Assembly (NCBI GenBank): GCA_050288705.1
Contig: JBNKEI010000072.1
Coordinates: forward strand, 1 to 15,341
Length of the DNA: 15,341 nt
Source of the DNA: JBNKEI01 sp050288705
Lineage (GTDB): Bacteria > Myxococcota > Myxococcia > Myxococcales > UBA5297
Direction of reading: 5' to 3'
This document shows, one piece after another, positions 1-6,160 of the stretch. The notes under the pieces are model-generated. The model was given only the letters and a program-made list of their open reading frames with translations. It was not told the origin of the DNA and did not search any database. Within the stretch, counting starts at the first letter, position 1. Each line of letters starts with the position of its first letter. Position numbers and translations under genes: made by a program.

Positions 1-195
1 GATGCTAATGGATGCTTAGTAGCCAGCAGTGAGGGAAATGGTTGGGCAAATAAATGGACTAACTACCAATGGGATGAACTGGGGCAACTCAAAAAGGTTG
101 TGCACCCCGATGGGGCAATAACCTCTTTCGGATACGATGCCCTTGGCCGCAGAGTGTTTAAAGAACACTGCGGCAAACAAACCAACTATTTTTGA
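1..195 (+). pseudogene. RHS/YD-repeat protein, core fragment ended by in-frame TGA
   Basis: Frame 1 is open from the window edge and reads as RHS/YD-repeat protein, with YD-repeat signatures such as WDELGQLKKVVHPDG and FGYDALGRRVFK. RHS shells are large secreted proteins that encapsulate a C-terminal toxin. The frame hits TGA at 193-195, in the context NYF-stop-SGDDLLAEE. The family normally has Trp here (YFW.GD.LL), so TGG to TGA is the simplest explanation. The same frame continues open to 975 as RHS core, so this is one gene interrupted by one nonsense codon. The 5' end lies outside the window. Seen: the stop and the continuing homology. Inferred: loss of full-length product unless read through. 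Confidence 0.8.
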
Positions 196-333
196 TCGGG
201 CGATGATTTATTAGCCGAAGAGACTGGCGAGCAGCTTACTGAATACGCAATATTTGGCGCCTGGCCCAAAGCCATTTGGGAAGACGGGAAGGTTCGCCAT
301 GTAGTCACTTCTCAAAATGGTACGCCCCAAGAA

Positions 334-975
334 TTGATTGACGAAGATGGGTATATCATTTGGAAAGGAGAATTTGACGATTGGGGTAAGCTGGTTTGGG
401 AGAAAGGAGAAACTACCTGTAGGCTTCGCCTGCTTGGGCAAATAGCCGACCTGGAGACTGGGCTGTATTACAACCGATTCCGGTATTACTTACCGGAAAT
501 TGGGCAGTTTATTTCCCCTGATCCTATCGGCATGGCTGGGGGGACTAACCGGTTTCGGTATGCGCCTAATGCTATTGGGTGGGTGGATGCGCTGGGGTTG
601 GTTTGTAAAAAGGGTCATAGACCAAGGAATGCTCAGCAAGAACTTCGCGAAATTACCCTTAGTGGGCGCTCGACAGCCTCAATAGAAAGCGAATTGCGGC
701 AAAGAGGGTTTAAACCATGTTCGGCAAGAAGTGGCGGAACTGTGTGGACAAAACCGATGCCTAAAGGACAGACAGCAGCGGTTCGTATTGATCCAGCTAT
801 GCAACGAACTCCTCCAAAGGGATTTGCAGACGAAGTGCCACACGCGCACAAGGAAAGTGTCTCAACATCTGCCGTAAATAAAAGAGGTAACTATGATCCT
901 ACTAGAGCAATAACATTAGATGACTCAGCACAAAAGACAACTGATCCCTTAAGAACACATATCCCTATATTATGA
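334..975 (+). CDS. RHS C-terminal region with toxin domain
   Basis: This continues the RHS core in the same frame after the TGA at 193-195. The first possible start is TTG 334; the next in-frame ATG is 529. Residues 44-89 (counted from TTG) carry the RHS boundary signature: GLYYNRFRYYLPEIGQF, then SPDPIG, GGTNRFRYAPN and DALGL. In this family self-cleavage follows that signature. The variable toxin therefore starts near nt 601 and is about 124 residues long. It contains WTKPMP, TAAVRIDP, a HAHKE motif and an ending THIPIL. I cannot name the toxin family with confidence; a polymorphic-toxin RNase-type domain is a guess. The stop overlaps the next gene by 4 bp (ATGA), as toxin and immunity genes often do. 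No good SD is visible at TTG 334, so independent expression is uncertain. Confidence 0.75.
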   Translation: MIDEDGYIIWKGEFDDWGKLVWEKGETTCRLRLLGQIADLETGLYYNRFRYYLPEIGQFISPDPIGMAGGTNRFRYAPNAIGWVDALGLVCKKGHRPRNAQQELREITLSGRSTASIESELRQRGFKPCSARSGGTVWTKPMPKGQTAAVRIDPAMQRTPPKGFADEVPHAHKESVSTSAVNKRGNYDPTRAITLDDSAQKTTDPLRTHIPIL

Positions 976-1418
976 GTAAATTATCCTCTGAAGAATGCGA
1001 AATAATTAGTACATTAATAAAGAAGTTCATTGACTGCCCTGATGACAAAGAAGTTTTGTCATCAGTAGCAGTATACATTGATGCCGGAATGGGAGCACAG
1101 ATTTTTAATATGTTGCTCAATAAAGGGTTAGATGCTGAAAAAAGGAAGGAGATTCAAATTGTTAAAACAATGTCCTTCCTTGAGAAATTGATGGACATAA
1201 GCCCCGTCATTGCAGGGTATCTAATGGGTCGCCTATACCCGATGGCAGGAAAAATGCATCTCCACGAAGTTTGCGATGCTATCGAACTCTGGATGCACGC
1301 CAATAAAGACGAAAATCTTGCCGGTAGTCTTATGAAACTCGCCAACGAGGGTGTGCGTCCCCTGTTGCAAAAACGATATATTGCCTGGGCTACCAGGATT
1401 CGAGAAAATACAAAGTAG
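972..1418 (+). CDS. Putative immunity protein for the RHS toxin
   Basis: A 148-residue ORF whose ATG overlaps the toxin stop (ATGA at 972-975), which implies translational coupling. The sequence is hydrophilic and looks mostly alpha-helical, with no signal peptide and no membrane segment, so it is probably cytoplasmic. I recognise no named immunity family. Assignment rests on position: RHS loci almost always place the cognate immunity gene directly after the toxin tip. AT content is higher than in the RHS core, which fits a tip-immunity cassette swapped as a unit. Its inferred job is to bind and neutralise the toxin encoded at about 601-972. If the RHS gene is dead upstream, this pair may survive as an orphan module that protects against sibling cells. 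Confidence 0.65.
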   Translation: MSKLSSEECEIISTLIKKFIDCPDDKEVLSSVAVYIDAGMGAQIFNMLLNKGLDAEKRKEIQIVKTMSFLEKLMDISPVIAGYLMGRLYPMAGKMHLHEVCDAIELWMHANKDENLAGSLMKLANEGVRPLLQKRYIAWATRIRENTK

Positions 1419-1551
1419 CAGGTCTGGAGGGTATCGAGAGGTTAGTTTAGAATAGTAAACAATTTACTTACTAACAATCAACAAGCTGCTATGCCTACCA
1501 GAAAGAGGGTGCCGGTGCCGGGCGGTGCGGTGCCGAGTGCCCGAGGGTGCC

Positions 1552-1566
1552 GGTGCCGGACATGCC
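1552..1566 (+). repeat. REP-like motif GGTGCCGGACATGCC, copy 1
   Basis: This is the last and most complete unit of a cluster of GTGCCGG repeats starting at about 1508. The same 14-15 bp motif recurs at 2257, 3597, 5714 and, in variant form, 13877, always in the same orientation. It does not form a good hairpin on its own. Its association with Y1 transposase relics suggests it is part of the REP-like sequence that such transposases act on. That role is inference. Confidence 0.55.
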
Positions 1567-1724
1567 AATTTGCCAATTCCCCAGTTGGGACGGCGTTCTG
1601 GCTATTCCATTTCTCCCAAGCTGCCCGCTCAGACTTGATTGGTAGCAAGCCAGGCGAGCAGGCTTTATCAGAGGGGAAAGCCCGTACTAGGGCACGTCCC
1701 TATATCCGACATCGCCGCTCCGTC

Positions 1725-1744
1725 ATTCCCGCGAAAGCGGGAAT
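1725..1744. repeat. Short palindrome, 8-bp arms with GAAA loop
   Basis: ATTCCCGC, loop GAAA, GCGGGAAT: perfect 8-bp arms at 1725-1732 and 1737-1744. This is the widespread ATTCCCGC..GCGGGAAT dispersed repeat type, seen for example as dRS3-like repeats in Neisseria and as similar repeats in many proteobacteria. It has no T-tract, so it is not a convincing terminator. Confidence 0.6.
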
Positions 1745-1954
1745 CCAGGGGACCGGACCGGGTGCCGGACAGGACCGGGTGTCGGACATACGGCCCGGCG
1801 GCCTCATCCTGCCTGGTCCACATACCCGACGACGAGGGGCCGGCGCAGAACATGCAGCGCAGATTTGCAAACGCCATATATGCACGATTCATACTAGTTT
1901 TGCGGATTGGACAATTAGCCAATAATTGAAATGTCCTGACAGATACCCTGCGGG

Positions 1955-2252
1955 GACCGAAGCTTTTTTGGAATCAATGAATATTTCGTGTTTCACAAAA
2001 CGAATACTTACTTCTAAGAATGTCATCCAGACGATAACCAAAATCAAACAAATAAAATTAAGTTACGACTCTAACTCGTGAATTGCAATTTTTTTTATAC
2101 AAAACCCCTGCCCTCCAGAATATTAACCCTCAGGTCGCGGAATTCGACCTATACTCGCAAGCCTATCCGACAGCCAACTACCATCACCAATAAATGGCCC
2201 AGTCGCTAAATATGATTGCTTAGAAAGCAATGGAAGGACCAATTTCTGGGGG
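1955..2252 (-). mobile_element. Y1 (REP-associated) transposase relic, copy 1: 3' end plus flank
   Basis: On the minus strand, 2252-2123 encodes the last ~43 residues of a Y1/REP-associated tyrosine transposase (LLSKQSYLATGPFIGDGSW, ending RPEG with TAA at 2123-2125). The next ~170 bp, down to 1955, are its 3' flank. The whole block is nearly identical to 5731-6030, including the AT-rich flank that starts ACCGAAGCTTTTTTGG. The catalytic HUH and Tyr parts are absent, so this copy is dead. Its inner edge at 2252 stops just before the motif at 2257-2270. Confidence 0.7.
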
Positions 2253-2256
2253 CATC

Positions 2257-2270
2257 GTGCCGGACATACC
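2257..2270 (+). repeat. REP-like motif, copy 2 (GTGCCGGACATACC)
   Basis: One mismatch (ATACC for ATGCC) from the copies at 1552 and 5714. It sits exactly where Y1 relic copy 1 loses similarity to the other relics, so it marks a breakpoint. The stretch after it, 2271-2444, shows no convincing gene. Confidence 0.55.
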
Positions 2271-2444
2271 ATTCCCGCTCCCGACTGATAAAACAGCCTT
2301 CGCTCTACTCGGTATTGTCGCCTCAGAAACCCGAATCCTGTCAGCCGGCGGGTTTTACAATTGGCTAGTTTCTGAATGATATCGTCGTTCGTTGTACACC
2401 GAAACCGCGCTTGAAATTTGTTGCCCTGTAGGTATGCTATATTT

Positions 2445-2672
2445 ATGGATATACCATCGGATATACCATCTCATATGGACTTCACAGGCGAGGAACTTCA
2501 CTGGCTTATAGCCGACGAGCAACGATGGCGGGATGCCTACCGCATCGCCGAGCAACATGAGGTTGATCCTGGAGGAGTTTACCGAGTGCTCCGTAATCTC
2601 GAGAAGACGCCGTCCCAGCGATTGAGATCTGCCCTACAGCATGGAAAACTCTTCAGCTTTCACGCCCGGTGA
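2445..2672 (+). CDS. Small hypothetical protein overlapping a nucleotidyltransferase start
   Basis: A 75-residue ORF from ATG 2445; ATG 2475 (MDFTGEEL) and TTG 2418 are alternatives, and no start has a strong SD. The body reads ELHWLIADEQRWRDAYRIAE, then VYRVLRNLEKTP and RLRSALQHGKLF, and looks like a compact charged helical protein. I do not recognise a named family, but the sequence is clearly protein-like. It overlaps the next ORF (ATG 2641) by 32 bp. Such partners of MNT-like nucleotidyltransferases are common, and the overlap suggests the two were co-translated. A 12-bp direct repeat, GATATACCATCG/T at 2449-2472, encodes DIPSDIPS at the N-terminus if ATG 2445 is used. With its partner truncated, this gene may have no remaining function. 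Confidence 0.5.
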   Translation: MDIPSDIPSHMDFTGEELHWLIADEQRWRDAYRIAEQHEVDPGGVYRVLRNLEKTPSQRLRSALQHGKLFSFHAR

Positions 2673-2817
2673 GCGTGCACTTTTCGAAGCGTTGAATAGG
2701 CTTGGTGTCCGGTTCATGGTAGTGGGCGCGAGTGCCGCGATCCTTCAAGGCGCCAATACCGCAACGCAGGACATCGACCTCTGGTTTGAAAACCTCGACA
2801 GGAAACATTGTACCTAA
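2641..2817 (+). pseudogene. Truncated nucleotidyltransferase (MNT-like) N-terminus
   Basis: The ORF starts at ATG 2641 inside the previous gene and ends at TAA 2815, giving 58 residues. It carries the pol-beta-superfamily nucleotidyltransferase signature VVGASAAILQG (residues 27-37) followed by the metal-binding pair in TQDIDLWFE (D44 and D46). Complete proteins of this type run on for roughly another hundred residues or more; here homology stops after about LWFENLD and the frame terminates. The DNA right after the break (from ~2799) is antitoxin coding sequence in another frame. The gene is therefore cut by a rearrangement and lacks the rest of its fold, and activity is very unlikely. Confidence 0.7.
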
Positions 2818-2900
2818 CCTCTGTACCCGGTATGCGGGAATCCATCCAGGAAGGAATTATAAGTCCGATTGAAGAATGCGATGAGGAGCTTGAGTGGTAA
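2799..2900 (+). pseudogene. Antitoxin C-terminal remnant (Phd/YefM type)
   Basis: In this frame, which is closed upstream by TGA at 2787, the DNA reads QETLYLTSVPGMRES, then ISPIEECDEELEW and TAA at 2898. The SVPGM..SI..G...P.EEC motif is typical of the C-terminal toxin-binding end of YefM/Phd-type antitoxins paired with YoeB/Txe. The N-terminal DNA-binding half is missing, and the nucleotidyltransferase fragment is joined in its place. ATG 2832 could give a 22-residue peptide covering only the tail. The stop overlaps the toxin start by a few bases (toxin GTG 2894), preserving the original operon junction. Seen: the truncation. Inferred: loss of autorepression, with possible partial neutralisation. 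Confidence 0.7.
2883..2888 (+). promoter_or_regulatory. Shine-Dalgarno GAGGAG for the YoeB-like toxin
   Basis: GAGGAG lies 5 nt before GTG 2894 and inside the antitoxin coding tail. It fixes the GTG as the toxin start and implies toxin translation is coupled to reading of the antitoxin remnant. Confidence 0.6.
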
Positions 2901-3160
2901 GCTGGCGAGTAGTTTTTACAAAACAAGCTCAAAAGGATGCAAAAAAGATTACACGTTCTGGACTTAAGCTTCAAGTCGAGCGTTTACTCGAAATCCTCAA
3001 AGAAAATCCATACAAGAATTCTCCAACCCTCGAAAAGCTTCTCGGCGACTTGAATGGTGCATGCTCCAGAAGAATTAATATTCAATACCGGCTAGTTTAC
3101 CAAATCTTGGATAATATCAAGACTGTAAAGGTTATTAGAATGTGGACCCATTATGAATAA
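2894..3160 (+). CDS. yoeB: Txe/YoeB-family mRNA-interferase toxin
   Basis: 88 residues, close to the usual ~84. YoeB toxins bind the ribosome and cleave mRNA during translation. The family pattern is intact: W-x-VVFTKQAQKD at the N-terminus, then LEKLLGDLNG, SRRIN, YRLVYQI and a C-terminal HY. By alignment from memory, the catalytic residues corresponding to E46, R65 and H83 of E. coli YoeB are E47, R66 and H86, all present. GTG 2894 was chosen because of the GAGGAG 5 nt upstream and the overlap with the antitoxin stop. The odd feature is that the toxin is complete while its antitoxin is cut to the C-terminal tail. The gene may be silent, attenuated, or neutralised from elsewhere. Family call firm; expression unknown. 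Confidence 0.85.
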   Translation: MVSWRVVFTKQAQKDAKKITRSGLKLQVERLLEILKENPYKNSPTLEKLLGDLNGACSRRINIQYRLVYQILDNIKTVKVIRMWTHYE

Positions 3161-3246
3161 CCATAAGAACGGTACCGAGCAAGCTTATTCACACAGGAGC
3201 CGTATAACCATGAATTTCAGACTTTTATAAACATTTTTGGCTTATC

Positions 3247-3596
3247 TTACCCATCAGGCCGTGGAATTTGACCAATACTCGTAAATCTATCCAACAGCCA
3301 ATTGCCATCACCAATAAATGGTCCAGCAGTAAAATAGCGATGCTTAGAAGCAATGGAAAAACCAATTTTTGAGCAAAAAAGTTTTGATTCTGGATGAAAT
3401 TACTCCCCAGTGCAACATAGTCGGAAGCATCATCAATTAAAGGGTTTTTTTCTCCAAATGCGTAATGCCGATAACTGGAAAACTGCCAGTCTTTTGGACT
3501 TTTGACCAGTCCCGCTCGAACGGGGTTCAGGTCACCATACCTCATAATGGAGCAACTAGCCTGAAACATGTTCCACATCAGGAACATCGGGGTGAG
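3247..3596 (-). mobile_element. Y1 (REP-associated) transposase relic, copy 2: C-terminal half
   Basis: The minus strand encodes MRYGDLNPVRAGLVKSP, then WQFSSYRHYAFGEKNPLIDD, DYVALGSNF and QNFFAQKLVFPLL. This is the C-terminal part of the Y1 transposase family that mobilises REP elements (consensus RY.ELNPVRAG.V, W.SSYR..A.G...L...). After LVFPLL the frame shifts: the expected ending (FIGDG..., then IPRPDG and TAA at 3247-3249) lies in another frame. This is the longest C-terminal copy here. Its 5' edge ends at the GGTGCCGGACATGC motif at 3597. The HUH half is missing, so it is inactive. Confidence 0.75.
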
Positions 3597-3610
3597 GGTG
3601 CCGGACATGC
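3597..3610 (+). repeat. REP-like motif GGTGCCGGACATGC, copy 3
   Basis: Matches the copies at 1552 and 5714 over 14 bp. It directly abuts the 5' truncation edge of Y1 relic copy 2, marking another breakpoint. Confidence 0.55.
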
Positions 3611-3690
3611 AATTTGAAAACTCACCTTGGATTGGCCTCCTTGGTGAGTCTCGCCTGCCCTCGCCTGTCTTCTCTTGGCGTCTTCGACTC

Positions 3691-3723
3691 CCACGGCAAT
3701 GGGGTTTTATCTGATTGCCGTGG
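3691..3723. repeat. Inverted repeat, 10-bp perfect arms, 13-nt loop
   Basis: CCACGGCAAT at 3691-3700 pairs with ATTGCCGTGG at 3714-3723. It lies in a gene-free stretch (3611-3890) downstream of the LRR gene, which ends at 3891 on the minus strand. It could act as a transcript 3'-end stem, but no clear U-tract follows on either strand. I see nothing else in this stretch. Confidence 0.5.
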
Positions 3724-3890
3724 TTTCCCGCATCCACGACTGTTGCTCCATCTCAATTCTGACTTTATCGAACCGCCGAACAGAACTCCGATAGCAGGCC
3801 TGGTTCCACAATTGCCGTTTTGAATTTCCTATGCCCTATTTGATGAATTTTCGCGTATGCCACCGAGAAGTTTAAATTTTCGCATCTTGC

Positions 3891-4988
3891 TCACCGGCGC
3901 TTACTTAAAATGTTCCCGCCTCGAATTATTTCCCGCCTCGAATTATCGCGCGCGAATTTGATAGAAGGGGCGCTTTCAAAAAGTAGCTTAGAATCTCCTG
4001 CAGGCCCTGAGCGATTGGGCTTTTTTTTAATAATATTTGCCTGCATTTTCACTGCATCATTACGAGCCGGAAAAGACACCATGGGAGAAGTCCATTTGTA
4101 TATTGCGGCCGCGGAAAAATAAGGATCGTCGCGCCTCTCGAGATGTGCGATTTTTTGGGGTAGACTCGGATCTGGAGTGAGGGCCAATTCCTCCAATTTT
4201 TTGAGTTTCTCGAAGCTTTTTATTGGGAGACTCGGCAGCTTAAACCCAAAGAGGTACAATACCTCCAAGTTTTTGAGGTCCCCGATGCTTTCCGGCAGGC
4301 TTTCAAGTGGATTGTCGATGTACAATTCCTCAAGGTTTTGGAGCTTTCCAATCTCCCTCGGCAGGCTTCGCAGAGTCCGATTGTACCGTAGGTCCAATTT
4401 TTTTAAGTTTTTGAGCTCTACGATGCTATCCGGTAGGGACGTGAGACGGTTCCATGATATGTCCAATTCCGTCATTTCTTGGAATTGCCCGATGTTTTCT
4501 GGAAGACTGGTAAGTTTGAGCCCTCGGAGGGGAACGTCTTCGTCCCTGCAGTTCTCAAGTAACCAAATCGCGCACTCCCGGTCATTGCGTTCGGAACGAG
4601 GAGCGTTCTTTATCCAAGCTTGATTCGAATTGAATCTCGCCTTGGGGCGAAGGAAGCACGAAAGAGTCTGATTTCCGGGAGCACGCAAAGCCCGCATACC
4701 CCCGTCGACAGAGGATGCCGCAGCGACGCCGCTCAAACCTTGGGAACAATTAGAATAAGAGTCAACTAGTTGATCTTTTTCGCGGTAAGGGGGGCCTTCC
4801 CGCCCAGGCCTCTTCCCAGCTAACAAAGGCGTTGCTAGGTTATTTGCGTTATTTTTAGGAGCCAGGCAATCACTTGAAACTGCTGGGCGATTTGAGGACT
4901 TTGAGGACATACGACTTGAATACGCAGTTCGCGTATTCACAATTTCCTCACCTTTTTTACCACGAGAAGAACCAGCTCGAGAAAACAT
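3891..4988 (-). CDS. Leucine-rich-repeat protein, effector-like
   Basis: 365 residues starting at ATG 4988, supported by AGGAGG 7 nt upstream. Residues 1-130 are Ser/Arg/Gly-rich and probably disordered, without a classical signal peptide, which would suit a type III/IV-secreted effector. Residues ~154-285 hold about five 23-residue LRRs of the LPxxIGxLxxLxxLxLxxN type (LTSLPENIG, LTSLPDSIV, LRSLPREIGKL, LESLPESIGDL), a protein-binding solenoid. The tail, residues 286-365, is basic and unassigned; no catalytic domain (for example an IpaH-type ligase) is recognisable. A 17-bp tandem duplication at 3913-3946 changes the last residues. An LRR fragment of the same repeat type lies at the right window edge. 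Effector function is inference; a cytoplasmic scaffold is the alternative. Confidence 0.75.
   Translation of the reverse strand: MFSRAGSSRGKKGEEIVNTRTAYSSRMSSKSSNRPAVSSDCLAPKNNANNLATPLLAGKRPGREGPPYREKDQLVDSYSNCSQGLSGVAAASSVDGGMRALRAPGNQTLSCFLRPKARFNSNQAWIKNAPRSERNDRECAIWLLENCRDEDVPLRGLKLTSLPENIGQFQEMTELDISWNRLTSLPDSIVELKNLKKLDLRYNRTLRSLPREIGKLQNLEELYIDNPLESLPESIGDLKNLEVLYLFGFKLPSLPIKSFEKLKKLEELALTPDPSLPQKIAHLERRDDPYFSAAAIYKWTSPMVSFPARNDAVKMQANIIKKKPNRSGPAGDSKLLFESAPSIKFARDNSRREIIRGGNILSKRR
3913..3946. repeat. 17-bp tandem duplication at the 3' end of the LRR gene
   Basis: TTCCCGCCTCGAATTAT occurs at 3913-3929 and again at 3930-3946. Since 17 is not a multiple of 3, the second copy shifts the reading frame. 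With one copy removed the protein would read DNSRREHFK and stop; with both it ends REIIRGGNILSKRR. Confidence 0.85.
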
Positions 4989-4995
4989 TTATCTA

Positions 4996-5001
4996 CCTCC
5001 T
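4996..5001 (-). promoter_or_regulatory. Shine-Dalgarno AGGAGG of the LRR gene
   Basis: On the minus strand AGGAGG is followed by a 7-nt spacer (TAGATAA) and ATG 4988. This is the strongest SD in the window and decides the LRR start. Confidence 0.8.
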
Positions 5002-5087
5002 ATTTTTCTATGTCTGCGCCTTGTTGCCTTGCCAAGCTAGACAGATTTCACATCTTCCGCTTTGATTTTCCTATCCCTACTTCGTTA

Positions 5088-5167
5088 TTTAACACTATTT
5101 AACACTATTTAACACTATTTAACACTATTTAACACTATTTAACACTATTTAACACTATTTAACACTA
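5088..5167. repeat. Tandem array, 8 x 10 bp (TTTAACACTA)
   Basis: Eight perfect copies of TTTAACACTA run from 5088 to 5167. The array lies 100 bp upstream of the LRR start on the minus strand, in its likely promoter region, and truncates the U32 peptidase relic on its other side. The relic sequence supplies the first unit (TTAGTGTTAAATAGTG on the minus strand), so the array probably grew by slippage from that seed. A 10-bp period matches one helical turn, so copy-number change would alter spacing without rotating flanking sites much. Confidence 0.95.
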
Positions 5168-5370
5168 AAGTATTCAGTGCCACACATACCTTTTTAGCAG
5201 GTCGTTGCGCATGAGCATAGGCAGTAATGGAACCTAATTCTTCAATGGTGAAATTATCCGCATCCGCACGGGCAGAAAAGTTTTTTAGTCCTAAATAAAT
5301 GGCGTCAGCCCGTATTGCAAAGCAGCAATTCCTGCCTCTAAATATCATACAGGGGCTAGAAGCTCTACTG
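5143..5370 (-). pseudogene. Peptidase U32-family N-terminal relic
   Basis: On the minus strand, VELLAP and YLEAGIAALQYG lie in one frame. After a frameshift follow ADAIYLGLKNFSARADADNF and TIEELGSITAYAHAQ, and then VCVALNTLV. This is the start of U32-family proteins (consensus ELLAPAG..E...AA...GADA.YLG...F..R..A.NF...EL...V.YAH..G.K.YVTLNTL), which act in tRNA/rRNA hydroxylation or as peptidase-like proteins. The frame is broken by an internal stop and a frameshift near QYG/ADA. The gene is cut after NTL, where the tandem array begins. Roughly 75 of several hundred family residues remain, so it is non-functional. Confidence 0.75.
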
Positions 5371-5533
5371 CCGCTGGAAAACCGGCTCTTTGATTTTTTC
5401 TATATGTTTCTTTTGGCGAACAATTATATGCAGAACCAGACATTCAAATATCACCCTGACTTGGAAACGAACGAACCGACGCTCGGGAGTAGCGTTTTGT
5501 ACTATAAGACTAACAATTCCCACAACTAATTTT

Positions 5534-5710
5534 TCAAGGAATTTTACCGCGCCGGTCTCTTATTACTACGGTTCCCGCTGCCAAATCGCCTAGACGCTGA
5601 GCGTTTTTGCTTAGCAAACTCAAAGTTCCACCAACTAGACAAAGCAACGGCAGGCGGTCAAGGGGACGAACCAAATTGCGTACCGCTGAGTGGTAAAAAC
5701 CAATGCGGGA
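5534..5710 (-). pseudogene. RDD-family membrane protein, C-terminal relic
   Basis: The minus strand reads VRNLVRPLDRLPLLCLVGG, TLSLLSKNAQRLGDLAAGT and VVIRDR, then stops at 5534. The RN..R..D.LP..Y..G...ML...QRLGDL.AGT.V.R pattern is the characteristic last transmembrane part of RDD-family integral membrane proteins. The N-terminal membrane segments and the RDD motif itself are missing. The fragment begins immediately next to the GGTGCCGGACATGCC motif at 5714, so it was cut at that junction. It is separated by ~160 bp of unassigned sequence from the U32 relic. Confidence 0.65.
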
Positions 5711-5713
5711 GAC

Positions 5714-5728
5714 GGTGCCGGACATGCC
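5714..5728 (+). repeat. REP-like motif GGTGCCGGACATGCC, copy 4
   Basis: Identical to copy 1 over 15 bp. It lies exactly between the truncated RDD relic (ends ~5710) and the 3' flank of Y1 relic copy 3 (starts ~5731), so both neighbours are broken at it. Confidence 0.6.
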
Positions 5729-5730
5729 AT

Positions 5731-6152
5731 CAGACCGAAGCTTTTTTGGAATCAATGAATATTTCGTGTTTCACAAAACGAATACTTACTTCTATGAATG
5801 TCATCCAGACGATAATCAAAATCAAACAAATAAACTCTATTTAGGTTACGTGCGACTCTAACTTGTGAATTGCAGTGTTTTTTATACAAAACTCCTGCCC
5901 TCCAGAATATTAACCCTCAGGTCGCGGAATTCGACCTATACTCGTAAGCCTATCCGATACAACTGCCATCACCAATAAATGGCCCAGTCGCTAAATATGA
6001 TTGTTTAGAAAGCAATGGAAGAACCAATTTCTGAGCAAAAAAATTCTGATAGGCAATGCGTCGCTGAATGAAATTACTCCCTAATGCAATATAGTCGGGA
6101 ACATCATCAATCAAAGGGTTCTTTTCTCCGAACGCGTAATGCCGATAAACTG
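5731..6152 (-). mobile_element. Y1 (REP-associated) transposase relic, copy 3
   Basis: On the minus strand this encodes YRHYAFGEKNPLIDDVPDYI, ALGSNFIQRR and AYQNFFAQKLVLPLLSKQSY, then ATGPFIGDG. A small deletion after GDGS shifts the frame before the ancestral stop at 5910-5912. The downstream 3' flank, 5731-5909, matches 1955-2122 closely, with a few substitutions and small indels. Compared with copy 2, this copy is truncated at its 5' side within SSYRHY. The HUH region is absent. The junction at ~6152 is joined to a DUF2442 relic on the other strand. Confidence 0.75.
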
Positions 6153-6160
6153 AGGGAGCG

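Larger units (their letters stand above)
1419..1954. other. Gene-free spacer with REP-like cluster and hairpin
   Basis: I see no gene here. Open frames exist on both strands, but they read through GC-rich repeats and show no recognisable protein. The stretch 1508-1566 is a degenerate cluster of GGTGCC/GTGCCGG units ending in the motif GGTGCCGGACATGCC. A perfect short inverted repeat lies at 1725-1744, and a variant GTCGGACATAC lies near 1780. Confidence 0.6.

Noticed and set aside
1491..1925. Long open frames through the GC-rich spacer on both strands
   Set aside because: They run through the REP-like cluster and the palindrome, have Arg/Gly/Pro-rich low-complexity translations, overlap each other, and show no family signature.
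2355..2420. Minus-strand VYNERRYHSETSQL, resembling the YN..R.H end of IS3/IS481-type integrases
   Set aside because: Only about a dozen residues match a loose motif and no DDE core is nearby; too little to call a relic.
4015..4035. GCCC...GGGC followed by a T-run, terminator-like on the plus strand
   Set aside because: The stem is only 4 bp, and the site lies inside the minus-strand LRR gene with no plus-strand gene before it.
4177..4623. 148-codon plus-strand frame inside the LRR gene
   Set aside because: It is antisense to the clear LRR repeats and is periodic only because the LRR DNA is.
5088..5167. Tandem array considered as a CRISPR or plasmid iteron set
   Set aside because: There are no spacers between units, the 10-bp unit is too short, and no cas or rep gene is nearby.
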